NCBI GenBank assembly: GCA_037013685.1
Contig: CM072892.1
Coordinates: forward strand, 3,968,001-4,032,000
From: Acridotheres tristis
Lineage: Eukaryota; Chordata; Aves; Passeriformes; Sturnidae
Direction of reading: 5' to 3'
Length of the DNA stretch: 64,000 bases
Positions within the stretch are counted from its first letter, which is position 1; the number at the start of each line of letters is the position of its first letter. The notes under the pieces are model-generated. The model saw only the letters and a program-made list of their open reading frames with translations, was not told the origin of the DNA and searched no databases. Of the stretch, positions 48,050-59,915 are shown piece after piece. Made by a program: the position numbers and the translations under genes.

Positions 48050-48740
48050 GCCTCCATGAGTTTCCATAGCACTTTACAAAAGATCTTTATTGAAGAAAAG
48101 ATTGGACAAACTTTCCTTATATGTGTGGCCCTAGTCATTAATTGCCCCTGTCTACTTTACCAAGGCCTTATTCCTATGTAAATACCCTTGCATAATGTTA
48201 CAGGCTATTGTCAGGCCAGCGCCAGTCAGTCGCCACTTATATGCATTTTTATTTCAATCCGCTGCGCCAGAGAATGAAAAGATGTCTGGACTTAAGCTGT
48301 TTACCAACTGGGCCAAAGCTGCAGTGTGGAAGAACTGAAGAAAGCACCAGGCAACTGCAGGAACAGGCTTGGACAATGCAAGCAGCCATTTTCAGTTGAG
48401 TTATTAACCTACCCTGAAACTCTTCTAATCTACGCCTTTTTTAAAGAACAAATGTACTGAACCAAACATGAATGAGCCAGGACTATTAAGAGAGAAATCC
48501 TCTAAAGGACTATTGAGTGCAACATAGGTTTGTAATCATTTTGTCTCAGTTGCCTGCTACCAACATTATCAATGATGAAAATGCTTGCTCAGTTGTGGGG
48601 GATTGTCCTGTAATTAAACGACAGCGCCGTACTGTAAAAGAACATGCAGGAACACAGGAGATACCGAGGGCTTTCAAACGAGCCGCTCCCAGAAAGGACT
48701 TGGAATGGGCATGGATTACAGTCCAACTTGAAAAACTGAA
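48050..48740. promoter_or_regulatory. Candidate conserved noncoding block
   Basis: About 700 bp free of simple or interspersed repeats, with CpG-bearing words (GGCCAGCGCCAGTCAGTCGC, CAATCCGCTGCGCCAG, AAACGACAGCGCCGTACTG). Short open frames cross it, but none has splice or domain context. Enhancer or noncoding-RNA exon remain possible. Confidence 0.38.
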
Positions 48741-48999
48741 TTAAGGACATCAGGGTCTTCCTTTTAAAACATTAACACTTTTTTAGTCTCGCTGGGGAGG
48801 GAAAAGTCGCCAGAATCGGCTCTAGAACGAAGAACGCTTGGGATGAAAAGGAGCTAAAGTATGTAGAGGAAATTTTTTCCTGCTTGAGGTTGGGGAAAAA
48901 AGTGCAAAAATGGAAAATCAAACCCTCACATGCACTTGCAGAAAAAGGAAAGAAAAAGAACTTATAAGTTTGCTGCAGGCTACATCTTTGTAGTGACTT

Positions 49000-49560
49000 A
49001 ATGGCACTACAATCTACATAGTGTAGTATTAGCCTTAAGAAACTCTTGACTATTTGCATGCATATTAGAATCCAATGAGAGCTTAATAAGTGCATATATA
49101 TGACAGAGGAAACATCTCATTGCATAGTTAAAGCTACAAAAAAACATTGAGGGAGGCAAAGTCTCAAGTTAATTACCATTACAATGCAATCAAGTACAGC
49201 AGTCATAGCTGAAATCCTTTTCTATTAAGACTGCTAGGCTCAACCTTGTCTCTGCAGGTCAGCTCCAGCACAGATAACCTTTCCAGCAGACAAATACATG
49301 TAAAATTGGCTCATCTAATTAAAAGCTCAGGGAGGTGTAGAAAAATACCAGCACATTGAGGCTGAGCAAATCACAGAGTACCCCCTCCAGCTGGATGAAG
49401 CTACAATATGTGGCTGCTATTTGTTCTGGAAGGAAACTGAGTCACTTACCATTTCAATAGGTTAATCAATTGACAATTAAATGGAGAAATTGGTTAACTC
49501 TGCAACAATTAACATGACACTCTATTAAGTACACTTTCTAATTGCCACAGCTGCAAGTGA
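49000..49560. promoter_or_regulatory. Candidate conserved noncoding block
   Basis: AT-rich block with repeated AATTA/TTAAT words (AAGTTAATTACCATTACAAT, GGTTAATCAATTGACAATTA, GAAATTGGTTAACTCTG). No repeat signature. Regulatory role inferred from composition. Confidence 0.35.
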
Positions 49561-49921
49561 AAATTAACGTCTGTGTCAAAGTGGCTGCATGAGGTTGGGC
49601 TGTTCCTGGTGGTGGCAAGGTAATAAACGTAGCTTTAAAAGCCTGTTGTTCATTTTCGACCCTCAAGCACAGTGGGGAAAGGGCCCAGTGCTGAGCTCTA
49701 TGGTGAGATACAGAGCACCACATGGCTTTATTGAGAGTATGTGGACCCACAGGGTACTAAATACATTTGTGTGTGTGCACACACATTCCTAGAATGATGC
49801 TTATCCCTTTAAAATAACTTTTAAAATCCATTGTAAACTTCTTGGCGTCTGAAAGGTCTGTAATACACATGTATAGTGAGCAAGAAATATGTGTGACAGT
49901 AAAGGTACACATGGAGGTAAA

Positions 49922-50042
49922 TTCCCTGGGAAGTGTTGGACAGGTCTTGGGGCAGCCTGGTCCTGTGGAAGGTGTCTCTGCCCGTGGCAGGGAATGGACC
50001 TGGATAGTGTTTAAAGTCCCAAACCATTCAGGGATTCTATGG
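49922..50042 (+). mobile_element. CR1 LINE 3' end fragment, sense
   Basis: CCTGGGAAGTGTTGGACAGG, CTTGGGGCAGCCTGGTCCTG, GGAAGGTGTCTCTGCCCGTG, then a shortened AGTCCCAAACCATTCAGGGA and TTCTATGG. A few bases are missing relative to other copies ('CCTTCCAACCC' is deleted). Confidence 0.9.
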
Positions 50043-50855
50043 AAAGACACTTAATTGCACCCATCCTGCTTCCCCGAAGGATAAGAAGGAAGTAAAAGTA
50101 ACCAAATGTTGTCTGATGTCTCTGGAATTGGTGATTTGATGGCAGTTTGGAAAGGTTATGGTTTTGAAGAAATTTTTAGTTGTGGCCAGGAATCAGAGCA
50201 GACATCAGCTGAGCCCTCCCGAAGTAGATGGAAACATTGTGTTTCAAGGGACAGAAATATTTGGTTTATAGCAAAAGGTGCTGAGCTGTGCAGGTTCAGC
50301 TCCCAACTCTTCTGTGCAGCTCCTGGGTGCTTTACTGGAAGTACAAGTGAGGTATAAAATACAACTCTGACATGGGCCGTGCTCCTTGCTCCAAAACAAT
50401 GCTGTGGATGCTTGCTCCTCCCACACTGCCCTGCAGACTGTGAGTCCAGGGAAGATGTTCAGCAGTGGCCATTAAACACAGATCTTGGGTTGTTTTGTCG
50501 ATATAAATAATCACTGAATTTTTCACTTGGTGACCATTAATCTCTGTTCATTCACACTAGAAAAGCAGTCCACCAGAACTCTTCTGGTCAAAATACAGAG
50601 ATCCAGGATCTGGAGGAGATGTTTTTCTGGAGGAGAGCAACAAGCTCCATCTTCACTTGAGTGCCTTTTCTGGTGCTCAGCAATCTGTAGGAGTGAGGTT
50701 GCATTTTTGGGGTGTTTAGGGAAATCTGCTTTCTTGTGGATCGAAACCAGGATAAGCTGTGCCACACGTGGGTGGTGGAGGACAAGAGTGTGACTCACCC
50801 TTGCATTTCCCTGCTGCTTTCTATGTAGAAAAGGTGTGCTGGGGTGGGAGGGGAA
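50043..50855. other. Noncoding interval
   Basis: No recognised gene or repeat between the CR1 end and the TAGAA array. Confidence 0.4.
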
Positions 50856-51060
50856 TAGAATAGAATAGAATAGAATAGAATAGAATAGAATAGAATAGAA
50901 TAGAATAGAATAGAATAGAATAGAATAGAATAGAACAGGACAGGATAGGATAGGATAGGATAGAATAGAATAGAATAGAATAGAATAGAATAGAATAGAA
51001 TAGAATAGAATAGAATAGAATAGAATAGAATAGAATAGAATAGAATAGAATAGAATAGAA
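50856..51060 (+). repeat. (TAGAA)41 pentanucleotide microsatellite with variant core
   Basis: Exactly 41 pentamers in one register: 16 TAGAA (50,856-50,935), two CAGGA (50,936-50,945), three TAGGA (50,946-50,960), then 20 TAGAA (50,961-51,060). The phase is never broken. The minus strand therefore stays open as a repeating five-residue FYSIL frame, which is not evidence for a protein. Confidence 0.98.
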
Positions 51061-54000
51061 TTTTATGCTGGAACAATCTGTTATTTGGGACCCAATATGA
51101 GAAGCCCTACAGAGACTTGCAAGGACACAGTCAGGTTTTCCCAGAGTAAATTCTATTACTTCCAAGCTCTTCTGTGAAAGAAGAAAAACTGTAAATCATC
51201 AAAGCTAATAGTGCTATAATAGTAATTATTTGGTTGAGTGTTTTGTTTGTTTGTTTGAGGGGGTTTTTTGACCAGCAAAACCCAGGGAAAGACAAAAGGT
51301 TACATCAGTACCTGTTGTTTAGAACCCAAACCATGAGAATTACAGATTTCTGCAATGAGATGAATTAAGCTAAAAGCCATATTAAGCACTACTGCACATC
51401 TGCTGCATTTTTTAATTCCCTATGTGCCCTTGCTGATTATTGTTAAACTTGTTGTTGGGCTGATTGATAACATCGAGCCCTAACATTTTGACCAGCCCGA
51501 ATTCCCAACAGGATGCAGAATTCCTTCTAGTTTGGCTTTCCAGAAACCCCTGTCTGCCGATGGGATTGAATTTTTCTGGGACAGCCCATGAGCTGCTTTG
51601 TTTCCTGGCGCTGGAGAATTTAGATTTGTAGCAGGCAGAAAAGCCAGAGGGATGGTGACTGTTTTTTTTTCCTTCCTGAACAAAGTCTGTTGCAGCAGCA
51701 GGGAGGAGAAGGAGGTCTGCCAGGATGCACCATCCAGCCTTGGAGAACCTGCAGCCACAGGGAGGACTCCGTGGGACACGGTGTGCATGTCTGATGTGCA
51801 CAGAAATGTGTCACTGGAAGGGGCTGCTTGGCTGGCAGCTTCCCAGAGAGCCCAGCAGAGCTGGTGGCAGCAGTTCAGGCTAAATAAATAGTGAGGAGTG
51901 AGAGATCAGGGTGAAATCCCGGCTTGGAGGAGTCTGCTGCTGGCTTTGCCAGGCCAGCACTCCTCTGATAAAAAAAAACCAAAAACAAACCCTCCTGGCT
52001 TTTTAACCTTTCTAGGAGGAATACGCTGAGCAGACAGCTCAAATCTTGGATGCAACACCTGGAGAAAGAGGGAAACCAAGAGTTTTCCCCTTTAATTCCA
52101 GCATCAGATTGTGTGGTGCCCGAGTGGAGGGGAGGTTTGTCCCCGAGTGCCGCGGGTGTCGTTGAACATATACTTCTAATTGCAGCTGCTTTCCCTCTAA
52201 TTACAGCTCCGTTTGGTTAGGATTTTCCTCCAATCCCTCATTTCCCCTAAAGCAAACACCAGAGCACCAGAGTTGTAACCCCAGTGGGGACATTTATTAA
52301 TAACCCCCTTGGCAAATAGGGAAAAAAATCATTATGCTGCATTAGGAGCTAAAATATTTTCCCACTGCAAAGGCTAATTGATAAAACCAAGCAGATATTA
52401 TGGGGCAATTAATGTTAAGATGAAAATAAACACGAGAGCAAAACAAAAACAGGTTGATGGAGAGTATTTTTTTTTTCCTGGCTTCTAGGAGTTTCTTGTG
52501 AGTTAGAAATGAGATGCTGGTAAATAATCTGAGATTACCCTCTTAGAAAAGGAGAGATTAAACACGGAATTGAAGGAAGGGATTCTTGCACAGCCCTTGC
52601 AGTGAGAGTGGTTACAAGTCTTAAGGGGTTTTGCATGTCTTTCAAAAAACTTTCTATTTTGAATTGGCTTTTCCCTCCACTTCCCAGAGCAGTTCCCTAT
52701 TCTGCACTTCACTGTAAAAGTTGACCAACCCAATCCGAGTTTTCAGACCCAGAGCAAAGTCCAAAATGGTGTCAGTTTGAATAATTACAAAGGGGAAAAA
52801 GAGGGAAGTATGATGTTTTATCACCTGAACCCTGCTTCAGATTTAAAATAAAGATGCTCAGGGTAAAGCAAAATCTGGCAAAACTCTGAAAGTATTCTGG
52901 AGGGATTATCTTTTTATTTGCTGTTTGTACAGAGTCAAACACCTTTGATCTTAACCTGTGTCCAGAGCTTCCAGCTGTGAGCACAAATCAAACAGTGGCT
53001 GACCAGCAAAGGAGAACTGGTCCAGCTGCACAGCCCATGCACTAACTCTGGCATGGGGAAGGTGATAATGAAGACACAGACAAACAGGACACTTCCTTCC
53101 TGATATTTTATTCATTCATCAAACAATATTACACGTTCCCATTGATGCGGGCAGTGGGAATTTTGCGGGGTTGATTAAAAGCAAGTGAGGGGGAAGAAGC
53201 AAAGTAAATTCTTTGCTAAGCAGCAGTTTCTATTTTTGCCGGGTTTGTAAGTTTTTACTTACTTTAGGTTAGTAAAGTTCTCCAGCAGCTCAGAATGCAG
53301 TGCAAGTCCTGTCTAAAGAGGTGGTGGATGCAAGAAACCTTCACTTTATTCTTGCCTGTCTAGGGTTCAGAAAAAGTCACAATACCACGTTTTTAAAATA
53401 ACAATAATAAAAAGTTGTATGTGTCCTGTTCCTAGCTGAGCATTGCACATAGGCTGACAGAGAGGACTTCTACATCTCACAGCAGAGGTTTTTGGGGGTT
53501 TCTCACTGAAATTCCTCCTGTGTCTGCTGGGACAAACCACGTCATGTCCTAACCCTAGGAGAACTCCAGTGGGTACTGGGGGTCAGGTCTGGATATTGTT
53601 GCAGTGCCAAGCAAGTCCTGAGGGATTTGTCCCTGCTGCATCCAGGGTGGGGCAGGACCTTTTAACCAGGCCCTTCTTGACCCGAAATGAGCAGCTGGCC
53701 ACTCCTGGAGCCAGCAGCCCCGAGGGAAATGGCTGTTTAGAAGGACATCCCTCTCCAACAGGCTGTGTTCAGGAAGGGGGGGACACCTCCGGCTGCCTGA
53801 GGGCAAAAACACCTCCCCATTTACCTGTGACCCAGCTGAGATTGTGCTTGGCTTCCCATCACTTCTCAGGGGGGGCTGTGGGATGAAGGTTTTTAGACAA
53901 AGAGTTGTTAACCAGCTTTTCCTTCACCTTTCTCCAAGGGGCTGTGGGAGTCTCATCCCTCCTGGAACACGTGGACTGCTGGGCACAGCTGCATTTGTGG

Positions 54001-54529
54001 GAGGAGAACCCACATGGAGAACCAAGGACAAGGATGAAGGCAGGATTCAAATCTTCACTCCACACGTGCTGTTCCAGCATTGAGGAGATGTCATGGTGGG
54101 AGCTCATCCCAGCTCTGGAAGAGACTTTGGGGGCCTCCAAGATGCCCCTGATTCCTGCTGTGGATCCAAATCATCCTTTACCCAGAGATCAGCTCGTGGG
54201 TGAGTGTTAAAAGAGACTCTAGTATTGATAATATCAGCTGGACTCTGTGGTTTTGTGGCCTCAGATATTCTGAGATTTCAGGGATTGGTGTACCACGAAT
54301 GTTGGGAAGAGGTGGGAGAGAAGGAATAAGCTGGTCATGGATATTCCTCCTACCAAGCCAGTTGCAAATGGGCCATCTCAGTGTCACACTGTTGATAAAA
54401 AGGATTAGAGATTTCCCTTGTTTTAGACATCTACAACCTGGGTGAGGTCTCAGTTCATATGGTTGGGGGAAAATGTGAAACTATAAAATCCAGACTTTAG
54501 AAAATACTCAAAAACTCCAACAGTTGTAG

Positions 54530-54563
<34 letters not shown>

Positions 54564-55329
54564 AACCCTGAATGGAATCTATTGTTCCAGGGAGGGGAGA
54601 AATTGAGAGCAGATGAGCAAAGCAAGGATGTGTTGGGTGTTTTCAGGTGTTGGGGAGTGAGTGTGGTGACACCCCTGGGTGACCCCTCAGTCTCTGGCAG
54701 GCAGGGAGCTCTGCTCCTGGCTGGGTGTGATAGTCCTTCCACACAGACTCTGAGTTCCCTCCATCCTTGAAGCCATGATCTGCCACAGGGGCCAGGCTCC
54801 TGCCTTCTCAAACTGACCCACCACATTCTGCAAAAGCCCTGAAGTAATTATTGCAGAGTTAATCACGTTCCTAATTCCCCCTCCATGTTCATGGATCCCT
54901 TTAGGTACAGCCTTTTCATTACCACACTCCCTTCCCAATCTTCTTCCTTACTGCCAAGTGCTCCTATCAATATTTTTACACATCCATTTTCCCTCTTTTC
55001 CTTTTACATCTGTGTTGCTCTGGCTTTCATGCTGCCCTTCACTAATGTTCAGCCCTCTTCATTCCAATCTGGACGTTTTCTCCTCTTCTTCCTGGGATCC
55101 TCAACAGGACCTGGAAGGGGAAACTGCAGAGAACCTGCCATGCTCTGCTGCTGCTTTTGCTGTGCAGGAGAAGAGCTTTGAAAGTGAGAACCCTTCCAGC
55201 TCTGACCACAAAGCAGGCAGCACATTTCCCACATTGGAAACGAGCACAGCTCTATTCAGATCTCCACCATTGGAGCTACAGATGGTGACCAGTGTTACCT
55301 CAAGCCTTGGATAGTTTGTAGTTCCTAAT
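51061..55329. other. Noncoding interval
   Basis: No exon identified. It has a GTTT tetramer run at about 51,243-51,258, a 30-nt A run at 54,532-54,561 and an AT-rich conserved-looking patch at about 52,150-52,470. 53,550-54,200 is GC-richer with short overlapping open frames on both strands, none with domain features. Confidence 0.4.
54532..54561 (+). repeat. Poly(A) tract, 30 nt
   Basis: The longest homopolymer in the window: 30 A after GTTGTAGCT. No AATAAA lies close upstream and no flanking duplication is clear, so retroposition is not supported. Confidence 0.95.
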
Positions 55330-55490
55330 TCATAGAATTGCAGGATGATTTGTGTTGGCAAGGACCTTAAAGCTCATTTTGTTCCACCCCCTGCCATGGG
55401 CAGGGACACCTTCCACCATCCCAAGGTGCTCCAAGCCCTGGCCTTGGACACTTCCAGGGATCCAGGGGCAGCCTCAGCTTCTCTGGGCAA
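55330..55490 (-). mobile_element. CR1 LINE fragment, antisense
   Basis: TCATAGAATTGCAGGATGAT, GGCAAGGACCTTAAAGCTCA, CCCTGCCATGGGCAGGGACA, CCTTGGACACTTCCAGGGAT, AGCTTCTCTGGGCAA. About 160 bp of the 3' end. Confidence 0.93.
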
Positions 55491-55808
55491 TGAGTCTCTC
55501 CTTATTCTTTCTCGGCATTTTCTTCCACTGCTGGGTTTTCTGTTTCATCCTCCTGCAAGTTCTGCCTCTCCTCTTTCTCCTCCACCACTCACATCCTGCG
55601 ATTTCTGGTCTCTAGGACATCAATTTCAATTTGTTTGTGCTACCTGGTTTTTCCTGTGATCTTCCAAGCTCCAGCATGCTCCAGAGCAAAGTACAGAGGA
55701 TCTAAGCAAGGCCAGGAAAGCACCTGCATTATCACAAACACAATTTATTGTGTAGCAAAGGTGTCTCACAGTTAATACACAGCAGTCACACCTGCCCCTG
55801 CTCATTGC

Positions 55809-55871
55809 AGGGCAGCTGGAGCAGGTGACCTTTAGAGGTTCCTTCCAACTCAATTTATTCCATGGTTCTGT
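55809..55871 (+). mobile_element. CR1 LINE extreme 3' end, sense
   Basis: AGGGCAGCTGGAGCAGGTGA, CCTTTAGAGGTTCCTTCCAA, CTCAATTTATTCCATGGTTC TGT. About 60 bp of terminus; it opposes the antisense CR1 320 bp upstream. Confidence 0.78.
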
Positions 55872-56289
55872 AACCCTCAAAAGGCACTTTGCTTGCAAAA
55901 ATCGGTGGCCAATATATCCACAGTGATATAAATGTGAGAGCCTGCTCCATAAAAGAGACAGATGTCCGGAGAGGAGTTTCTGGGTTGTGCCTGGTGGTCC
56001 CTTGCCCCATGTCTGGCTCATTCCCTCTTGTCCTGGACATCAGGGGGGCACCCTGGTGGGGCAGAGTCACCCTGGGCCCAGGTGAGAATGCCCTGCTGAG
56101 GGCTGAGGACAGCAGCAAGGTGCCTGCATTGCCTCTGACCACATCCCTACATATGGAGTGAGGATATTTGTGCTGCTTTGTTTGTGCCTGGGACATGAAC
56201 CAAGAACCTCTTTAGGATGATAATGGAAGTGGCAGAGCTTATTTAGCCAAGCTGTGAGTATTTTGGGGTATTTCTGTGCTGCCTTATCA

Positions 56290-57140
56290 CCTCAAAAAGA
56301 GGCAGACTGCTTAAAATGCTCAATATTTAGAAAAGCTTGTTTCATCTCTCTTATGTTATTGGTGTGGAATATTCCCTTCTTAAGCACACTGCAATAATAT
56401 TAGATAATTGCTTAGCTCATTTTTCTATATGGGTTTTGGTAATTCATAATTGTCTCAGAGCTGAGGAAATGTTTCCTTTAAGAAGGTTAAACAAAGAGTT
56501 TATTGACATTAGTGAAGATTGGTTAAAGAAAACATTATTAAATAAAAGGAGCTTTATTTAAACACTAAATTAATCATTTAAAGGCAAATTAGAGGTCGTA
56601 ACTCCTCCTAAATAAATAATGTTAAACAATAATTAGATATCCATTTTAGATTACAGGCAAGCACTTGGGTTCAGTGGGCTGAAAAACAAGTTTCTTCTCA
56701 TCTCTTCAAATTTGTTCAATATACATAATTAAAGCGAATCACTGCCCCGCTTAAATTTCCCATTCCGAGATTAAAAAAAGATTCCGTTTGTAACTGTGTG
56801 TCATATTCGCCATTAGATGATAAAACATCTTTAAAGCTTCACTTTCATGTAAACAGAATAAAAGATGAGAGCATCCAGAGAGATCCCCGGCAGTGGAAAT
56901 CGATTCTCCTAAGCTACTGGTTACAGTTATCAATCTTATCAAACAGGCCGATGCATGAGTGCCCTCAGCCACTTTGATTTGTATGATCTCCCTTTGCCAG
57001 AGTTAACCTTCCCCACGTTCCAGCCTGTGCAAGAGGCTCTATCTGGGCTGTAATTACCCTCCCTTTCATTAGCACTCTTACTCATCTCTTAAGTGTGAGA
57101 TAAAATTAAAGTAATGCTTTTCCGCTCTCGCTTCATCACG
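56290..57140. promoter_or_regulatory. Candidate conserved noncoding block with paired GATA words
   Basis: Repeat-free and AT-rich. TTATC occurs at 56,927-56,931 and 56,936-56,940 (two GATA-type sites nine bases apart), with GGAAATCGATTCTCC just upstream, and several CpGs retained (TTCCGTTTG, TATTCGCCATTAG). This is consistent with an enhancer. Confidence 0.4.
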
Positions 57141-58179
57141 CTTTTTCTTTTTTTTTTTCCTAATTTTTTTTTTTTTGGTAGGCTCTGAGCAGCCTCATTT
57201 GTGCTCTCCCATCAAGGCGAACCAACCTTCCCCCTCCTCATCCTCCTTTCAAAGAGGGATTGGGGAGCCACAAACCCAGCACCCCACGTCTCATTTGCAT
57301 TAAACCTCCTCCAAATGACGATGGCTGGCGAGCTCTGACAGGGACCACACCACCAGCAGCACCCTCCAGAACCTTCCGTGGGCTCTGCTGGCCCTGCTGC
57401 CAGCACAAAAAGCGCTGGGAATTTTTGTCAGCCGCGGTGCAAAGCGTTGAGGAGTTGGATTAATGGAAGCTGACGTTGGCGCTGATAAATAATGACACCA
57501 CCGAAAGCAACCTCGGCGGTGGATGGCAACATCAAACAGCCCAGCAGATTTCACTCTCTATTAAGGGATTGTCCTGCAATGGTGGAGGGGGGAAAAGCTG
57601 GATGCTCTGGCAGGGTTTTACACAAATCTGCCATCCGTGGGTCGGGGTTGTTTGCACTCTGCTCTTGCCTTTTGGTTTTAGGCTGGTGCTGGTGTTGTGT
57701 TAGTGAATATTGCCCTGCTAATTGTCGCTCCTAATTGCACCCTCCTCATTTGCCTCCAGTTGTTTCCCACACCTCTGCCTGGCACCCAGGCTCCTGCTCG
57801 GCCCTTCTGCATTACCATCACCGAGGTGAACACAACTTCCACCTACATCTAAATAAATATTTCACCCATTCTCTTGCTTCTTCCTTTTCTCTTATTTTAA
57901 AAGGAAAGTGGCTAATGCTGGAGATGTTTTTAACCCCTGCAAATGTTGTCTCACACCTCACAAAATCTTCAGGGTCTGCAGCAGTGGCAGGGATCACAGA
58001 TTTCCTTTAAATCCATGTTCTAGGAAGAATAACATCGCCAGGAAAAGTTGTTTTGCACAACCCTGCTATCTCTCATTAGCTAGCGAACACAAAGGAACGG
58101 AACAAGACTTTTTTGATTATTTTAGTGGGTTTTTTTCCCTCCTTAACTACTGAATTTACACACAAAAAAGAAAGGCACT

Positions 58180-59560
58180 TTGTATTTAAGGTTAATCAAG
58201 TTTCAGTACAATTTTTTACAAACTGGAATCACACTAATCTTTTTTTTCTTGCTCTAATGTGTGGCTGTTGAAATCCTTAGCTGTGATAAATTAAGCTACT
58301 TATTAATCTAATTATCGTACATTCATCCTAGAAACTTTCATGTGACTTGAAAAGGCTATTCAACCTTTTCCCTCCCCTCCTAGAAAGGGCTCAACCTTGC
58401 ACCAATTAAGATCATTCTGAAGTAATGCTTTAAAAAAGCTTTCTTTAATCACCCAGTGGAACATGGGCTGATGGTAAGCAAACTAAAAGCTGTGAGAAAA
58501 GTTTACCTTACCTTTCAGTCTGGATATTTTTGAGTTGGAACAGGAAGGTCTAATTGTGGTGTTCCTCTCTTCCTCCTCTTCTCTGCTCTCCTAAATGAAT
58601 CTATGAAATTATTTAGCAAAAAGAAGTTGTGACTGACACCGTTGGCTTTTTTTCTGAGTGCAGCAAAGGACAAGATGGGAAGATGTATTTGAAAAAAACA
58701 AGTGAAGTCTAATTCTGTATTGGGTTAATTGGAAGTTTTTGACTCCCAGAGTATATATTAAACATTCAGATTTCATAGATACTGCTTTGTTTTAAAGCCT
58801 TATCTATCGACAGGAACACATCCCGATTCCAAAGTATCCCAGGGATTAAGAAAAGGAGAAATAAACCCCCAAGTGCCGACAAGAAATAGGTTGCAAGTGT
58901 CTCCTATCTAAAACATCCATTCATCGCCAAACGGTTTTGTTACTTTTTCTTAATAACCACATAAATGGAGCTATTTTATATTCAAATTAAACTAGGTATT
59001 AATTTGAATGCAAAGCAGCTCAGTTTGTGCCGTTTCAATGACAGGTTTACCCCCAGACAGAATTTATGAACAGCCCGATGTGGGGGAAGTCGGCTCCTGC
59101 TCCTCACCCCCTCTCCCTGCCTAGCAAACTTGCTAACTGTGAATAGTTTTTGAAGTGAAGATTAAAAGAGTGGAATTATAAAGTATAATTACATTTTATT
59201 GAAACTCTAGAAATCAGAAAAAAATTCAGCAGGAAACTTTTAGCGAAACATGATGTGTTGTCATTATCATTAAAAGATAAAAGTTCCATACTGTTTTTAT
59301 CTGTTTATTTGGAAGAAATCCAGCCTTTGCAGTTACGCAGGAAACAAAAAACTGGAATGCAGGAGTAATTATTAAAACCGTGTGATTTGTTATCTCAGCT
59401 ACTGTCTTTCCAAATGGTAATGCGATATCAGCAGCTGCAGACGGTCGCTGATTTCCTCTATTAGTAAACAAGTGCTTTGGAGACCTGTGTGAGGCACTTT
59501 AAGCCCACTACTCCCCGAAGTGCTGTCAGGCTTAACTACTAATCCATGGTATTTCAGAGC
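58180..59560. promoter_or_regulatory. Candidate conserved noncoding block
   Basis: A long AT-rich, repeat-free stretch. Homeodomain-type clusters such as CTTATTAATCTAATTATCG (58,299), words such as GGTATTAATTTGAATGCAAA, and scattered CpGs (CTTATCTATCGACAGG, CATTCATCGCCAAACGG) are present. Texture fits one or several developmental enhancers. Confidence 0.38.
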
Positions 59561-59890
59561 ACTGGAAATTCATCTTTATAAAACCTGAACAAAAAAGGGA
59601 AAAAGCCTGGAGGGCAGGAGCTCCCTCTGGTGAGACAAATGACATGTTCATTTATTAATGAAACAATAACCCTGGAAAGAGGATCAAAGCACATTCCATC
59701 CTCACTTTACAATCCCCAATTTTCTCAGGCCATACCATTTAATTGAGCCATGACAATGGAATACTTAATTGTTGCGTTAAAGTTTGAAGAAGCGACTTCT
59801 TCAGAATCAATGTTCATTTCTGGATTATGACAGTATAATGTTGCCAGCTTGTAGCTGCTGGAATTTTATTTTCTCTCTTTATTTTATGCA

Positions 59891-59915
59891 GAGAGAGAGA
59901 GAGAGAGAGAGAGAG
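59891..59915 (+). repeat. (GA)12 dinucleotide microsatellite
   Basis: A perfect 25-nt GA/AG run after TTTATGCA. Confidence 0.95.

Larger units (their letters stand above)
42383..49921. other. Repeat-poor noncoding interval rich in conserved-looking sequence
   Basis: 7.5 kb without a recognised CR1 or exon. It holds a short AT dinucleotide repeat (44,029-44,046), T/A runs (43,411-43,422; 44,214-44,234; 45,542-45,558) and an A-rich purine run with G interruptions (47,876-47,915). Depletion of interspersed repeats over several kilobases, together with the blocks listed below, suggests selective constraint. 47,100-47,600 is more GC-rich and stays open on the minus strand for 186 codons without any domain signal. 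Confidence 0.45.

Noticed and set aside
50795..51165. Open frame with repeating FYSIL residues on the minus strand
   Set aside because: It is simply the TAGAA array translated; the repeat has no stop in that frame.
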